From assembly GCF_001468265.1 (NCBI RefSeq), contig NZ_LNRZ01000009.1, positions 1 to 64,000 of the forward strand: DNA of 64,000 bases. The letters are read 5' to 3'. The notes under the pieces were generated by a model. That model was not told the DNA's origin. It worked only from the letters and a program-made list of their open reading frames with translations, and made no database searches. Both the position numbers and the translations under genes were made by a program. Positions 1 to 9,016 of the stretch are shown here, in pieces (the stretch's first letter is position 1; every line of letters starts with the position of its first letter). This DNA comes from Sphingopyxis sp. H050 (GTDB lineage Bacteria; Pseudomonadota; Alphaproteobacteria; Sphingomonadales; Sphingomonadaceae).

Positions 1-339
1 TATCCCCGATCTCGTCCGACACCCGCCACCCCGCTCAAAGAGCGGCAATCATCCCGGCGAATGCCCGGCATGCAAGGCGGCCGTCAGACCCCGCTTACCA
101 TTTCACTGCCGGCAACGACCGGGCACGGCCGAATGTGGTCTGTCGTCTGTGGATGGCTCCCGCGTTGCAAGCATAAATTGATGTTCGGCGTTCTGGTCGG
201 TTGCAGTCGTCTGTCCGACCTGTTGATGCAGTCGGTAGGGACTGCTGGCCCTGATGGAGTCCGCGAACCGGGTCCCGATCGGCTTATCAGGTTATGACGC
301 CTTTGACAGTCCATGGGTTGTCCCGGCTCCCAGTCTGAC
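1..339. other. No gene recognised
   Basis: I see no supported gene here. The short open frames on both strands have no recognisable motif and no convincing ribosome-binding site. The stretch precedes a Fic remnant and may be decayed sequence. Confidence 0.4.
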
Positions 340-510
340 CGGTATCCCTGGACCGTCATTCACGTCGAACGGCGCAAGGAATATATGGCGTCCCTCGAGG
401 CGGCGAGCAGCAAGCAGATTATCGCACCCTTCGCCGAGTTTCTTGCTGGCCTTGTGGAACGCGGACTCAAGGGCGAAGCGACCGCGGAGCTTCCTGCAGC
501 ACGCGAATAG
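340..510 (+). pseudogene. C-terminal remnant of a Fic-family protein
   Basis: About 56 codons in one frame read WTVIHVERRKEYMASLEAAS, then a segment with PFAEFLAGLVERGL, and end at a stop. This resembles the last helices of Fic/DOC AMP-transferase proteins, where a similar VERRDEYLAALE stretch followed by PFAxFL closes the fold. The catalytic HPFxxGNGR motif and everything before it are missing, and the upstream sequence carries no matching frame, so it reads as a truncated remnant. The family call rests on resemblance of a short segment only. Confidence 0.4.
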
Positions 511-718
511 CCGGGCGCCATTCTGTCAGCATGCTCCGGGCTTGAATTATTGATTGCACTAAAGGCCTGATCGGTCCTTCGGCCTGCCCTGCATCAGGGC
601 GATGGCATCGGCAAATACGAGCTACTCGATACATTACAGGATCAGCGAGTAAGAATTGACGTGGCTGTCCGGCCGGATCGGGATACTCGGCCAGCTCGTG
701 CATATGGTTTGCACAGCC

Positions 719-1234
719 CTATATCGCCCGCCTCGCAATCCGTCGCCAACGACCCGGCGTTTCTCCCGTCCGGCGCGCGAACGTGCGGTTGAAATGGCTC
801 TGGTCGCAAAAGCCGCAAGCAAGTGCAATCTCGGCGAGCGGAAGATCCGTCGACCCGAGCAGTTCTTGAGCGCGATGAAGGCGTGAGCGGATGAGCCATT
901 GATGCGGTGTCAGTCCGGTGGATGCATTGAATGCGTCAATGAAATAGCCGCGAGAAACGCGGCAACTTCTTGCAACCTCGCCGAGATCGATCGGGTCAGC
1001 CATATGGTCCGCCATCAGCTTCATGGCTTTGCGCACTTGCCACACAGCAAGGCGCGCGGTCTTTGCGCCTTTAGACGGTCGCTGCCGAGCGCCGAAATGG
1101 GAAACTACAAACTCTTCGTGCGCGGCGTTCAACGACAACGGGCCGGTCGGTGACAATCGCAAAATGGGGGACCTGTCGAATGCTGACATTAGAGGGGCCT
1201 TAGCGCCGCCGATCCGGCAGGAGATTCCAGGCAA
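719..1234 (-). CDS. Short AraC-family transcriptional regulator
   Basis: The 171-residue product is mostly an AraC-type DNA-binding domain. Two helix-turn-helix units are visible: about residues 75-110 (DLGEVARSCRVSRGYFIDAFNASTG) and about 125-160 (PLAEIALACGFCDQSHFNRTFARRTGETPGRWRR). The second carries the family signature GFCDQSHFNRTF. The sensor domain normally placed before it (150-200 residues) is absent, leaving about 60 residues of unclear fold, so this is either a small stand-alone AraC or an N-terminally shortened one. Its target is unknown. Confidence 0.75.
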   Translation of the reverse strand: MPGISCRIGGAKAPLMSAFDRSPILRLSPTGPLSLNAAHEEFVVSHFGARQRPSKGAKTARLAVWQVRKAMKLMADHMADPIDLGEVARSCRVSRGYFIDAFNASTGLTPHQWLIRSRLHRAQELLGSTDLPLAEIALACGFCDQSHFNRTFARRTGETPGRWRRIARRAI

Positions 1235-1276
1235 CGGCGTTCGCGGCGAACGGTCGGTGGTCGCCGCGGCGTTTCT

Positions 1277-1789
1277 TCAGTTTGCGGCGCGGCCCAACGC
1301 GACCTCGACCGGCCCCTCATGCGGCGCACCGGACCGATAGGAAGCGGAAAGTTGCCAAACCCAGGCGGGGTCGGCGCCATAGCGGCGCAAGCGCTGCCGG
1401 TGGCGGCAGGTCGCAACCACAAGCATGATCAGCATGGCATAGGCCCAAACCGCGACGACGGTACCATAGGCCCAGGGAATGATCTCCAAGCGCAATCCCG
1501 CCAGGTGCGACAATGCCACGCAGGCCTGCGTTCCTGCCATCCACGCGGGCCAGTACCGGGTTGTTACCAGCGACAAGAGATAGAGCGCAACGAAGGCAGC
1601 GGAGTCGATGGCGAACATAGGCCATTCCACACCGGCGAAGCGGCTTTGCATCGGCTCCACGACCCAGGCACTGAGTTGAAAGTCGACGATCAGGATGACG
1701 GCCCCTATCCTCTCCGGCGCTCCTCCGCGGATTAGCGCGAAGAGGCTGGAGACAATGTAAAGGGCGTTGAAAATCAATATCCTGATCAT
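1277..1789 (-). CDS. Hypothetical integral membrane protein
   Basis: The 170-residue product has four to five hydrophobic segments: near residues 1-20, 28-45, 58-78, 85-100 and 105-127. A basic C-terminal tail with CRHRQRLRRYG probably lies in the cytoplasm. No family motif was recognised. It is the last of three collinear minus-strand genes after a LuxR-type regulator and a 129-residue hypothetical protein, with short gaps that suggest one transcript. Function unknown; a role with the membrane-tethered regulator is only a guess from position. Confidence 0.6.
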   Translation of the reverse strand: MIRILIFNALYIVSSLFALIRGGAPERIGAVILIVDFQLSAWVVEPMQSRFAGVEWPMFAIDSAAFVALYLLSLVTTRYWPAWMAGTQACVALSHLAGLRLEIIPWAYGTVVAVWAYAMLIMLVVATCRHRQRLRRYGADPAWVWQLSASYRSGAPHEGPVEVALGRAAN

Positions 1790-1822
1790 CAGGGCGTACG
1801 GTCAGCATTACGGGGCTCCCGG

Positions 1823-2212
1823 TCAACCGGCAATCGCATCCGGCTCTTCAGGACTTGCTGCCGACTGCACGGCGCTCCACGACGGGAGCGGAATCTTGTC
1901 GCCGCCAAGCGTTTCAGGAATCCGCAGATCGCGGCGTATTTCGTCGAGGTTCAAGTGTCCGCTTGTTGCCTTGCCCATAGCCTGATTGACGAGCGAGATG
2001 GACGCGACAAAATCGCTGATCACCTCCACGCCAACGATATCGGAGACGTTGGCTCGCGACCGCGCCTCCGGCAGCAAGCCGACAAGCGCGGAACCGCTTG
2101 AAAGGGCGCGGCCAAGATCCATTTCGAAGGTCTTCAGTCGCGACACAATTTCTCCCGCGACTTCGTGGCGCTGCATTTGAACCTGACGTTTTTCCATAAA
2201 TGACATCGACAT
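1823..2212 (-). CDS. Hypothetical protein, middle gene of a LuxR cassette
   Basis: The product is a 129-residue soluble, mostly helical protein with no signal peptide or membrane segment. The start ATG follows GAGGAG at a suitable distance, and two further in-frame ATG codons lie just after it. It sits between a LuxR-type regulator with a membrane anchor and a multi-pass membrane protein on the same strand. I do not recognise the family. Confidence 0.6.
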   Translation of the reverse strand: MSMSFMEKRQVQMQRHEVAGEIVSRLKTFEMDLGRALSSGSALVGLLPEARSRANVSDIVGVEVISDFVASISLVNQAMGKATSGHLNLDEIRRDLRIPETLGGDKIPLPSWSAVQSAASPEEPDAIAG

Positions 2213-2257
2213 ATAACTCCTCGCGGCCCCAGGCCGTCGCCATGCGTGAATCCGATG

Positions 2258-2728
2258 TCAGCGTGTGAGGGCGATGGTCAGCTGCGAGAGTTCCGATGCC
2301 ACGGCCATGATTGCTCCCGCTCCGATGGCGATAACGCCAAAAAGGAGAAGCGGCCATGCAAGACGCCATCCAAAACTCAGATCGTTCCATGGTCTTCCTT
2401 TCGTTGCGAAAGGAAACAGGCTCGATCGCTCCACCATCACCGGCTCAAACGCCGACGTGTCGGTGGCGCTGTTCTGGACAGGAACCGCCATGGGGGACGA
2501 TCCCCATTCTTTGGTATCCGAATTAGTGATGGGGTCCTCGAGGGCGCGAAGCAACTGGGCTGCGCTCCAGCTGTCGGTCGTCCCCAGCTTGCGCCGCGCG
2601 GATTTCAGATGCTCGTTGACAGTGTTGACCGATAAGCCAGTAACCCGGGCCACTTCCTTGGCACGCATGGGTTTTAGAAGAAGCCTCAGGCATTCCTTCT
2701 CACGGGGCGTGAGTTGATCGATGGTCAT
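2258..2728 (-). CDS. LuxR-type HTH regulator with C-terminal membrane anchor
   Basis: The 156-residue product starts with a LuxR/GerE helix-turn-helix: LTPREKECLRLLLKPMRAKEVARVTGLSVNTVNEHLKSARRKLG (written in two halves, residues about 6-50). A linker follows, and then one hydrophobic helix near the C-terminus (about residues 125-147, WPLLLFGVIAIGAGAIMAV). The order is reversed compared with most LuxR proteins, where the HTH is C-terminal. I chose the ATG preceded by CGGAG rather than the GTG seven codons upstream. The membrane helix suggests a tethered transcription factor; the signal is unknown. Confidence 0.75.
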   Translation of the reverse strand: MTIDQLTPREKECLRLLLKPMRAKEVARVTGLSVNTVNEHLKSARRKLGTTDSWSAAQLLRALEDPITNSDTKEWGSSPMAVPVQNSATDTSAFEPVMVERSSLFPFATKGRPWNDLSFGWRLAWPLLLFGVIAIGAGAIMAVASELSQLTIALTR

Positions 2729-2879
2729 GGAATGACTCCGGACGCACAAACGAATGACTCAATACAAGATCAAATCAATCCACTGGACTGTAAGCATTGT
2801 AGGTTTTCCTGCCGATTCCAACTAGCACTCTCTTTCCGATGTCAAAATTTCGGGGTGAACGGCTAGCCTCGGTGACGCC

Positions 2880-3379
2880 CTAGCCTAGCCATCCACGACG
2901 TCCGTCTCGCGGCGAGATGCAGGTCGTGCCATATTCAGCCGACGCCGACTGGAGTTTGGCCATCAATTGCCCGGCCTGGCTCCGCCCTACATCGGGGGAG
3001 CCGGCAAAAGTGCCAAGAAAAATAAGGAAGCTCGAGGCCACTGGCATTCCCCGTGCCTCAACCCAGACGATGCCATATTGACCACTTCCGGATCGGTAGG
3101 GTCGGCATGCAAGCGCAAGCATGTCATCGGGAGTCCCTAGCGTTCTAAGGCTCTGTTCCTCGCGCAAATCGCGCCGCAGCGCGGCGTGGCAGGAGGTCGC
3201 GTAAATGGGCCTCCGCCTCGCCGCTTTCCCGCATCCCCACGGCTCTGGCGAGCAACGATTTAACTTCGCCGGCATAGTCCCGAAAGCCAGCCATGAGATC
3301 GCCGGCCGGATGGCAGCAGGCGCGGCATCGGCGACCGAGTTTCGACGAGGAAGTCGATCAGACGGAGGAGTTCGTGGTC
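2880..3379 (-). pseudogene. Frameshifted remnant of an unrecognised gene
   Basis: Directly downstream of the dehydrogenase stop, protein-like sequence appears in successive minus-strand frames: first HELLRLIDFLVETRS, then MAGFRDYAGEVKSLLARAVG and GEAEAHLRDLL, then DDMLALACRPYRSG, GQYGIVWVEARGMPVASS and QAGQLMAKLQSASAEYG to a stop. Each piece looks coding but they need frame changes to join, which suggests a decayed gene. A sequencing error could give the same picture. One frame stays open through the dehydrogenase, but its translation there is not protein-like. Family unknown. Confidence 0.35.
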
Positions 3380-3381
3380 GT

Positions 3382-4263
3382 TTACATGGCGAAGCCAGCA
3401 TCACGCTCGCATTGTTCGAGCAGCATGAAAAAGTCTCTCGCGCCATGCCCTTGTGCGCGGGCGGCTTCATATTGCTGACGGACGAGCGCGCTGAGCGCCA
3501 TCGGGACGTGGTCGAACTTGGCCGAATCCAGCGCGAGATCAACGTCGTTGATCATCTGTGACACCGTAAACGCGGGAGTAAAATCGCGCCGAATAAGCAT
3601 GGCGCGCTTGTAGTCCAGAACCGGCGATGCCACCACGCTTTCGCAGATGACATCGAGCATAGCCTCGACAGAGAGACCGCCCTTTTCGCCAAAAGTCAGC
3701 GCTTCGCCGACCAGTGCTGCGGTGCCTGCCAACATCAGGTTGAGGACAAGTTTCAGGTAGCGGGCTTCCTCCGCTGTTCCGACAAGAAACTGGCGCGCCG
3801 AAAGGCAAGACAGGAGCGGCAGCACGGCGGCGTAGTCGTCCCTATTGCCCGACGCGAGCACAGTGAGCTTCCCATCCTTTGCCATGACGGTGCTGCCGGA
3901 AACGGGCGCGCGCAGATAGCGCGCGCCAGCGGCGGCGAGCGCGGACGCCACCTTCGCTGACACGGCGGGCGACAATGTGCTCATTTCGATGAGCAGCTTC
4001 GATTCATCCAACGCGGGGAGAATCCCGTTTTCGCCGAAGATGATCTGCTCGAGCGCCTGGTCGTTGGGAATGGTGAGAAATATCAGGTCGCTCGCTTCAG
4101 CCAATTCCGCCAAGCTCGACGCCCTCCGCCCGCCTTCGGCGATCAGAGGCTCAATTTCGGCATGCGATGGGTCGAACACCGTTACCGCATAGCCTTGTCT
4201 CGCCAGGCGAAAGCTCATCGGTGAGCCCATCTTGCCAGCGCCGATCCACCCTATCCGCTCCAA
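3382..4263 (-). CDS. Beta-hydroxyacid dehydrogenase family oxidoreductase (3-hydroxyisobutyrate dehydrogenase-like)
   Basis: The product is an NAD(P)-dependent oxidoreductase of about 293 residues. It opens with the Rossmann motif IGWIGAGKMGSPMSFRLARQG, has DLIFLTIPND and the substrate-binding APVSGSTVMAKDGKL segment, and the catalytic-lysine region YLKLVLNLMLAG, all in family order. I chose a TTG start because it follows GGAGA by six bases and begins right at the Rossmann strand; an upstream ATG would add eleven residues. It lies about 65 bases after the Old Yellow Enzyme gene on the same strand. It may reduce or oxidise a hydroxyacid intermediate; the substrate cannot be read from sequence. 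Confidence 0.85.
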   Translation of the reverse strand: MERIGWIGAGKMGSPMSFRLARQGYAVTVFDPSHAEIEPLIAEGGRRASSLAELAEASDLIFLTIPNDQALEQIIFGENGILPALDESKLLIEMSTLSPAVSAKVASALAAAGARYLRAPVSGSTVMAKDGKLTVLASGNRDDYAAVLPLLSCLSARQFLVGTAEEARYLKLVLNLMLAGTAALVGEALTFGEKGGLSVEAMLDVICESVVASPVLDYKRAMLIRRDFTPAFTVSQMINDVDLALDSAKFDHVPMALSALVRQQYEAARAQGHGARDFFMLLEQCERDAGFAM

Positions 4264-4329
4264 TTCTTGTCTCCATCCGGCTATCTGAACTGCCAATGGT
4301 GGCGGCGCCAGCGTTTATAACGCCGCCGA

Positions 4330-5472
4330 TTAGCCGGCCGCGAGCTTGACGCTCCTTCCGGTCTTGAAGAATTCTTCGACGTCGAACCGCGGAATCTCGG
4401 GCGGCACAAAGTAGTTGATCACCATATCTGGCCAAGTTGCAAGATATGCGATGAAGCTTTCTCCAAGGCCTTGGGTGCGCAGATAGTCGGCAGTTACGGG
4501 GAACTTCTGGGGGATGAAGTGTGGATTCGCCCTGAACAGCTTGGGCAGGTTATGATGAGCGATCGCCGCGCGTCCAATGACGACGAAATCCGCCCCTTGC
4601 TCAAGGCAGCGTGTCGCGTCGGCATGCGAATTTATCTTACCCGCGAAACCAAGCCTGACCCCCTTCATATCCAGCTCCGTGAAATAGGACATCAATGAGC
4701 GTCCTTGATATTTGGGATCGACCGGATCTTTGAATACGTCCCAAAGCGATATATCAAGATAGTCGATTTTTCCTTCGTCGATCAACTGCTGGGCCAGTTC
4801 GGAGGTTTCACCGACATCCTGGCCGAAACGCTCCGGCGAAACTCGAACGCCGATCTGGAAATCCTCGCCGCAGCGCGCGCGAATTCCATCGACAATCTCA
4901 AGCAGGAACCGACGTCGTTTCTCAGGGCTGCCGCCGTAATGATCCTCACGCCTGTTATAGACGCTGCTCAGGAACGCACTGATCAGGTAACCATGGGCTC
5001 CGTGAAGTTCCACGCCATCGAAGCCGGCGCGTTTTGCGCGCTCGGCCGCGACTATGAAATCCTCAATTGTCGCGCGCACTTCTGCGACCGTCATCGCGCG
5101 TGCATGATCTTCCGGGGCGGCGGATGGTCCCGCGCGATCCGGAGTAATCGTGCGAATTCCGCCATGATAGAGCTGCATGCTTGATATGGCCCCCGCTCCG
5201 CGGAGGGCACCTGCGAGCCGCTCCAAGCCGGGAATCAAGGCATCAGAGTAGACGCCAAGTTCGCCGGGAAAGCCCTGGCCTTTCAGATGCACATGCGAGC
5301 AACAGGTCATGACCAGGCTGAAGTCACCCGTTGCGCGCATGAGCAACCAGTTCAACTCGTCGTCCGTCAGAGTGCCATCGTCACGTGCCTGCTGATTGGT
5401 CATCGGGGCGAGAAGAAAACGGTTTTTCATCGCGGGGCCACGCGGCAGCGTCAACGGTTCAAATAGCGACAC
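4330..5472 (-). CDS. Old Yellow Enzyme family NADH:flavin oxidoreductase
   Basis: This 380-residue FMN TIM-barrel protein reduces activated C=C bonds, typically enones. The N-terminus has RFLLAPMTNQQARDDG. The middle has FDGVELHGAHGYLISAFLSS followed by NRREDHYGGSPEKRRRF, the most conserved OYE block, and the C-terminal phosphate-binding region is DFVVIGRAAIAHHNLP. It lacks the iron-sulfur and second FAD domains of 2,4-dienoyl-CoA reductase. Start is GTG, with AAGGA rather far upstream. In this neighbourhood it could reduce an unsaturated ketone before Baeyer-Villiger oxidation, as an enone reductase does in carvone degradation; that role is inferred. Confidence 0.85.
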   Translation of the reverse strand: MSLFEPLTLPRGPAMKNRFLLAPMTNQQARDDGTLTDDELNWLLMRATGDFSLVMTCCSHVHLKGQGFPGELGVYSDALIPGLERLAGALRGAGAISSMQLYHGGIRTITPDRAGPSAAPEDHARAMTVAEVRATIEDFIVAAERAKRAGFDGVELHGAHGYLISAFLSSVYNRREDHYGGSPEKRRRFLLEIVDGIRARCGEDFQIGVRVSPERFGQDVGETSELAQQLIDEGKIDYLDISLWDVFKDPVDPKYQGRSLMSYFTELDMKGVRLGFAGKINSHADATRCLEQGADFVVIGRAAIAHHNLPKLFRANPHFIPQKFPVTADYLRTQGLGESFIAYLATWPDMVINYFVPPEIPRFDVEEFFKTGRSVKLAAG

Positions 5473-5629
5473 GATCGATCCATTCCTTCAATGACATATT
5501 GTCTTGCCAATCGCGGTTGGTACCAGTGCAGGGTGGGCAAGACGCTGGCTGTCTGCAGGTCTTCCCGAGCATTTAGCGACCCGGGATCCTCAGCAATGAT
5601 GCTTGGGAATCCCGGACCGGACCAACGAG

Positions 5630-8194
5630 CTAGAACTTATAGGAGACGTCGACGCCGAACCGGCGGAGCGCGCCACCTGCAATGAAGTCGCCTCCGAACT
5701 CCGGAGCGATCACCACGTCCTCGACATAGTGCTTGTTAAACAGGTTGGTAGCGAACGCAGAAATCGAGAAGTTGCCAACATCCACACCGAGTCTTGCATT
5801 CACGGTCGCAAATGTATCCCGCGTCGAGTTGTCATAGGTTGCCGGCAACCCGAAGATGGTCGGTGTCGTATTCCGTTGAACGGTATGGAACGGGGTTGGA
5901 CCGACAACTCTGAAATCGATGCGGCTAACCAGATTGACCCGGTCGGAAACCGGGGCATTCATCTGCACGCCGCCGTTGATCGTGAAATCGGGCGTCGCAG
6001 GAGATTTGTTGCCGACGGTATAAGGACGGCCGCTATTGGCTTTGATTTCGCTCTCGGTGTAGTTTCCGTTCACGAAAACCTTGAAGACGGGCGATATCTT
6101 ATAGTCGATTGAAGCGTCGATACCGTAGATCTGCACCTTGTCGATATTGGAGGTGCTCCGCAGCAAACCGAAGTCGCCGACGAAGAATTCAAAGAATTGC
6201 ATGTTTTTCACGTTGGTGAGAAAACCGGCCACTTCGAAGTTCACCGCATCGAAAACACGCCCCTTAACGCCAAGTTCGAATGCGCTGTTGGTTTCCTTTT
6301 TGATGAGATCGGGAACCGAGATTCCGGCACTGATGCCTGTCGGCGGCGGCGGATTGAAGTAGCCATTGATGATTGCCTCGGTGCCGGCCGGATTGAAGCC
6401 ACCGGCCTTGAATCCCATGCCCCAGTTTCCGAAAATCGTGAGGTCATTGTTGGGCTTGTAGGTGATCGTGATCTTCGGTTGAAGTTGCTTGAACGTTTCC
6501 GAAATCGGGGCAATCACGCCCGACGGGTTATAGGCCGGGTCGAGCCCTGGATTGAGGAAATAGTTCGACGGCGTGGTCGCCGTACCAATCGGATATCCCG
6601 TACGCGGATTGCCAACCCAGCGCGTGCGGGCATTTACCGGAACATTATTGATGCGGTCGCGCGCTTCGATATCGTAGCGCAGTGCGACGCCCAGCCGAAG
6701 TTTGTCAGTCGCGTCCCAGTCGGCTGCGGCAAACACGGCATAGACATTGGTCCGGTAATTGTCATCGGTGAGATTCTCCGTCGGGAATCGCGGGTCCGTC
6801 GTGAAGCACTGACGCGTCCCGCCCTGGCCCGTGTCGAGAGTAAGGTTTACGCAAACCCGTCGATCGATGTAGATGTAGCTACCTCCCAGTTGCCAGTTCA
6901 ACGAGGTGCCTTCGCCGCCAGTGAGCCGGATTTCCGAAACCACATCTTTCTGCGTGCGACGATTGCCCTGGATACCGTCGCAGGTGGAAGGTGAGTAGGG
7001 CATGGCGAAACCGAACGCAGCATTATACTGTGTAAATGGCGCCTGGTTGACTACTCCTGCCGTGGCTGGCCTGGTGCGGATGCAGGTGGGCTCGTTGTTG
7101 AAAAAACCGAACGCCCCGCTCGTTCCTCCAGCAATATATTCATTCCTGTTGTTGTTGTAGGCCACGACTCCGATCAATGTGCCGAAATCCAGGTCCTGCC
7201 GAATTCTCATCGACGCCCCATATGTTTTTTGCCAGTGCTTAGCCTCGGTGTCGTCCGTGAATATGAACTTGTGCTTGCTCACCGGCGCGTTGAAAATCGG
7301 GTCATTGAACGCTTGCGCGAGTGTTGGGATCTGGAAGACTGCGTTGAAACTCAGTGCGCCGCCGTGGCTTCTTCCGTAATTGGCCTTGAGATCGATTTCG
7401 GTGTCATCCGAGGGCTCAATCAGGATGCGCCCAAAGATGTTCAATTTGTTATAGCTGTCCACTGAAGCCGGATTGCCGCGATAGCCGTACACACTCTGAT
7501 GCAGATCCGACCCTACGAAGGTGTTGCGATAATATCCGTCCGACTTGGTCCATTCGCCGTTCAGCACGAATCCGACACCATCTGTGACAGGGCCACTTAG
7601 CAGCCCGGAGACGAGATATGTGTTGTCGTTGGCGACACGGCCCTTGATCTGACCAGACAGATCCGGCGTCGGCTTCTTTGTCGTAATGACGATAGCGCCG
7701 GCCGACGCGTTCCGACCGTAGATAGCGCCCTGTGGCCCCTTGAGAATTTCGACCTGTGCCAGCGCACCCTGAGGCTCATTAGTTGAAGCAATGCTCGTCT
7801 TGAGAACGCCATCGACCACCAGCGCAATGTTGTTTTCCGCGTCGCGCGGACTGTTCAGACCTCTGATGTTGATGGACACGTCCGATGGATCGGTTGTGGC
7901 GGTTTGAATGGTGACACCCGAAGTCAAGCTCACGAAATCGACTGCTACGCGAGCTTTGGTATTTTCGATTGTGTCGGTCGAGAGCACATAGACCGACGCA
8001 GGAACATCCTTCAGGGATTCGTTCTTCTGCCGTGCGGTAACGATGATCTCGTCGCCATGGCCTTCTTCTGAAGCTTGATCGATCACGTCGCCGGCGCTGC
8101 TCGCCATCGCCTGGGCGTTCACTTGCCCGGGCAACAGCGCAATGCCCCAAGCGCAACCACATAGAAGCTGCGAAATTGCCTTCAGGTTCATCAT
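5630..8194 (-). CDS. TonB-dependent outer-membrane receptor (catabolic block)
   Basis: The 854-residue protein has a signal peptide ending near VNAQA, a TonB-box-like EIIVTARQK, a plug domain with INIRGLNSPRDAENNIALVVDGV and VEILKGPQGAIYGRNASAGAIVITTKKP, then a long beta barrel ending in the terminal aromatic VDVSYKF. It would import a substrate through the outer membrane using TonB energy. It is separated by about 320 bases from the thioesterase gene and is flanked on both sides by catabolic enzymes, so uptake of the pathway's hydrophobic substrate is more likely than iron uptake. Ligand not deducible. Confidence 0.92.
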   Translation of the reverse strand: MMNLKAISQLLCGCAWGIALLPGQVNAQAMASSAGDVIDQASEEGHGDEIIVTARQKNESLKDVPASVYVLSTDTIENTKARVAVDFVSLTSGVTIQTATTDPSDVSINIRGLNSPRDAENNIALVVDGVLKTSIASTNEPQGALAQVEILKGPQGAIYGRNASAGAIVITTKKPTPDLSGQIKGRVANDNTYLVSGLLSGPVTDGVGFVLNGEWTKSDGYYRNTFVGSDLHQSVYGYRGNPASVDSYNKLNIFGRILIEPSDDTEIDLKANYGRSHGGALSFNAVFQIPTLAQAFNDPIFNAPVSKHKFIFTDDTEAKHWQKTYGASMRIRQDLDFGTLIGVVAYNNNRNEYIAGGTSGAFGFFNNEPTCIRTRPATAGVVNQAPFTQYNAAFGFAMPYSPSTCDGIQGNRRTQKDVVSEIRLTGGEGTSLNWQLGGSYIYIDRRVCVNLTLDTGQGGTRQCFTTDPRFPTENLTDDNYRTNVYAVFAAADWDATDKLRLGVALRYDIEARDRINNVPVNARTRWVGNPRTGYPIGTATTPSNYFLNPGLDPAYNPSGVIAPISETFKQLQPKITITYKPNNDLTIFGNWGMGFKAGGFNPAGTEAIINGYFNPPPPTGISAGISVPDLIKKETNSAFELGVKGRVFDAVNFEVAGFLTNVKNMQFFEFFVGDFGLLRSTSNIDKVQIYGIDASIDYKISPVFKVFVNGNYTESEIKANSGRPYTVGNKSPATPDFTINGGVQMNAPVSDRVNLVSRIDFRVVGPTPFHTVQRNTTPTIFGLPATYDNSTRDTFATVNARLGVDVGNFSISAFATNLFNKHYVEDVVIAPEFGGDFIAGGALRRFGVDVSYKF

Positions 8195-8515
8195 CTCTCT
8201 CCCTCGATTGCAAAGTTCGGCTCTTCACGCGTCTCCCGCTGCTTGCGGAAAGGCGAATGCCGACTTAGTTTGTCGTCAAGGCGTAGAGCCCATCGAGGGG
8301 CGGCAGTCTTGAAAATCCTTGCTCGCATGGGTTGAACAATCCTGCGAGGTGGCAACCGGGATTGCCTAAGATTTCGCGGCCATTCCGGCCGCAAGAGCAG
8401 CTATAAATTCCTGCCGGGCCGCACTGATGATTTTAGGAAAGCGTGGCGCTTTGCAGAGCCACGGCCGAGGCGCCCGGTCAGCTCACGATCAGCGACGATC
8501 GAGCATCATGCGATA
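8195..8515. other. Intergenic region with GC hairpin
   Basis: No gene is supported here. It must hold the promoter of the TonB receptor gene, read leftwards. A GCGGCC-ATTCC-GGCCGC hairpin lies at 8376-8392; it could end transcripts from the thioesterase side, but it lacks a clear T-run. I found no convincing -35/-10 pair. Confidence 0.4.
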
Positions 8516-8956
8516 TCAAGTTTCGATCATCTGCGCCGCAAGGACTTTTCGCCATCGCGCGGGCAAGACGACTGGTCGGCGGCTCTTACGATCTACCATG
8601 ACATGGGTGAAATGCCCTTCCGCGGCAGCAAGGACGCTCAGCTCGCGGAACATGCCAACGCGATACGTCACGCTTGTTCGCCCCAAATGGCTTACGCCAA
8701 ACCCCACATCGACGGCTTCGGGATAGCAGACTGCTTCTGCATATCTACATCCCGTCTCGACCACCAGACCGATCAGCTTGCCCCCACTTAGACGAAGCAG
8801 GCCGCTGCCGATCAGCCAGCTGTTGATCGCAGTATCAAACCATCCATAGTGCACGGCGTTGTTGACATGACCATAGACGTCATTGTCCGCCCATTGCGTC
8901 TGAATCTTGGCCCATTGAGGGTAAGCACCGCGTGACAGGAGTTTCGCTTTTTCCAA
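8516..8956 (-). CDS. Hot-dog acyl-CoA thioesterase (4HBT/YbgC-like)
   Basis: The product is about 146 residues with the hot-dog signature WADNDVYGHVNNAVHYGWFDTAINSWL, where the aspartate and the HVNN turn form the thioesterase active region. The likely start is a TTG four bases after a perfect AAGGAGG; an upstream ATG in frame would add 13 residues without a ribosome site. Hydrolysis of an acyl-CoA fits the CoA-transferase and acyl-CoA dehydrogenase elsewhere in the block. It is transcribed with the alcohol dehydrogenase and monooxygenase genes upstream (gap about 60 bases). Confidence 0.82.
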   Translation of the reverse strand: MEKAKLLSRGAYPQWAKIQTQWADNDVYGHVNNAVHYGWFDTAINSWLIGSGLLRLSGGKLIGLVVETGCRYAEAVCYPEAVDVGFGVSHLGRTSVTYRVGMFRELSVLAAAEGHFTHVMVDRKSRRPVVLPARWRKVLAAQMIET

Positions 8957-9016
8957 TCTGCCTCCTTGGGCAAGACGCTTCAACGGGAATACCATTCGGG
9001 AGAAAACTCGGTAGCC

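Noticed and set aside
2880-3542. Single 220-codon frame as an intact gene
   Set aside because: Its first half overlaps the well-supported dehydrogenase gene and is not protein-like; only the later part looks coding, so I call a remnant instead.
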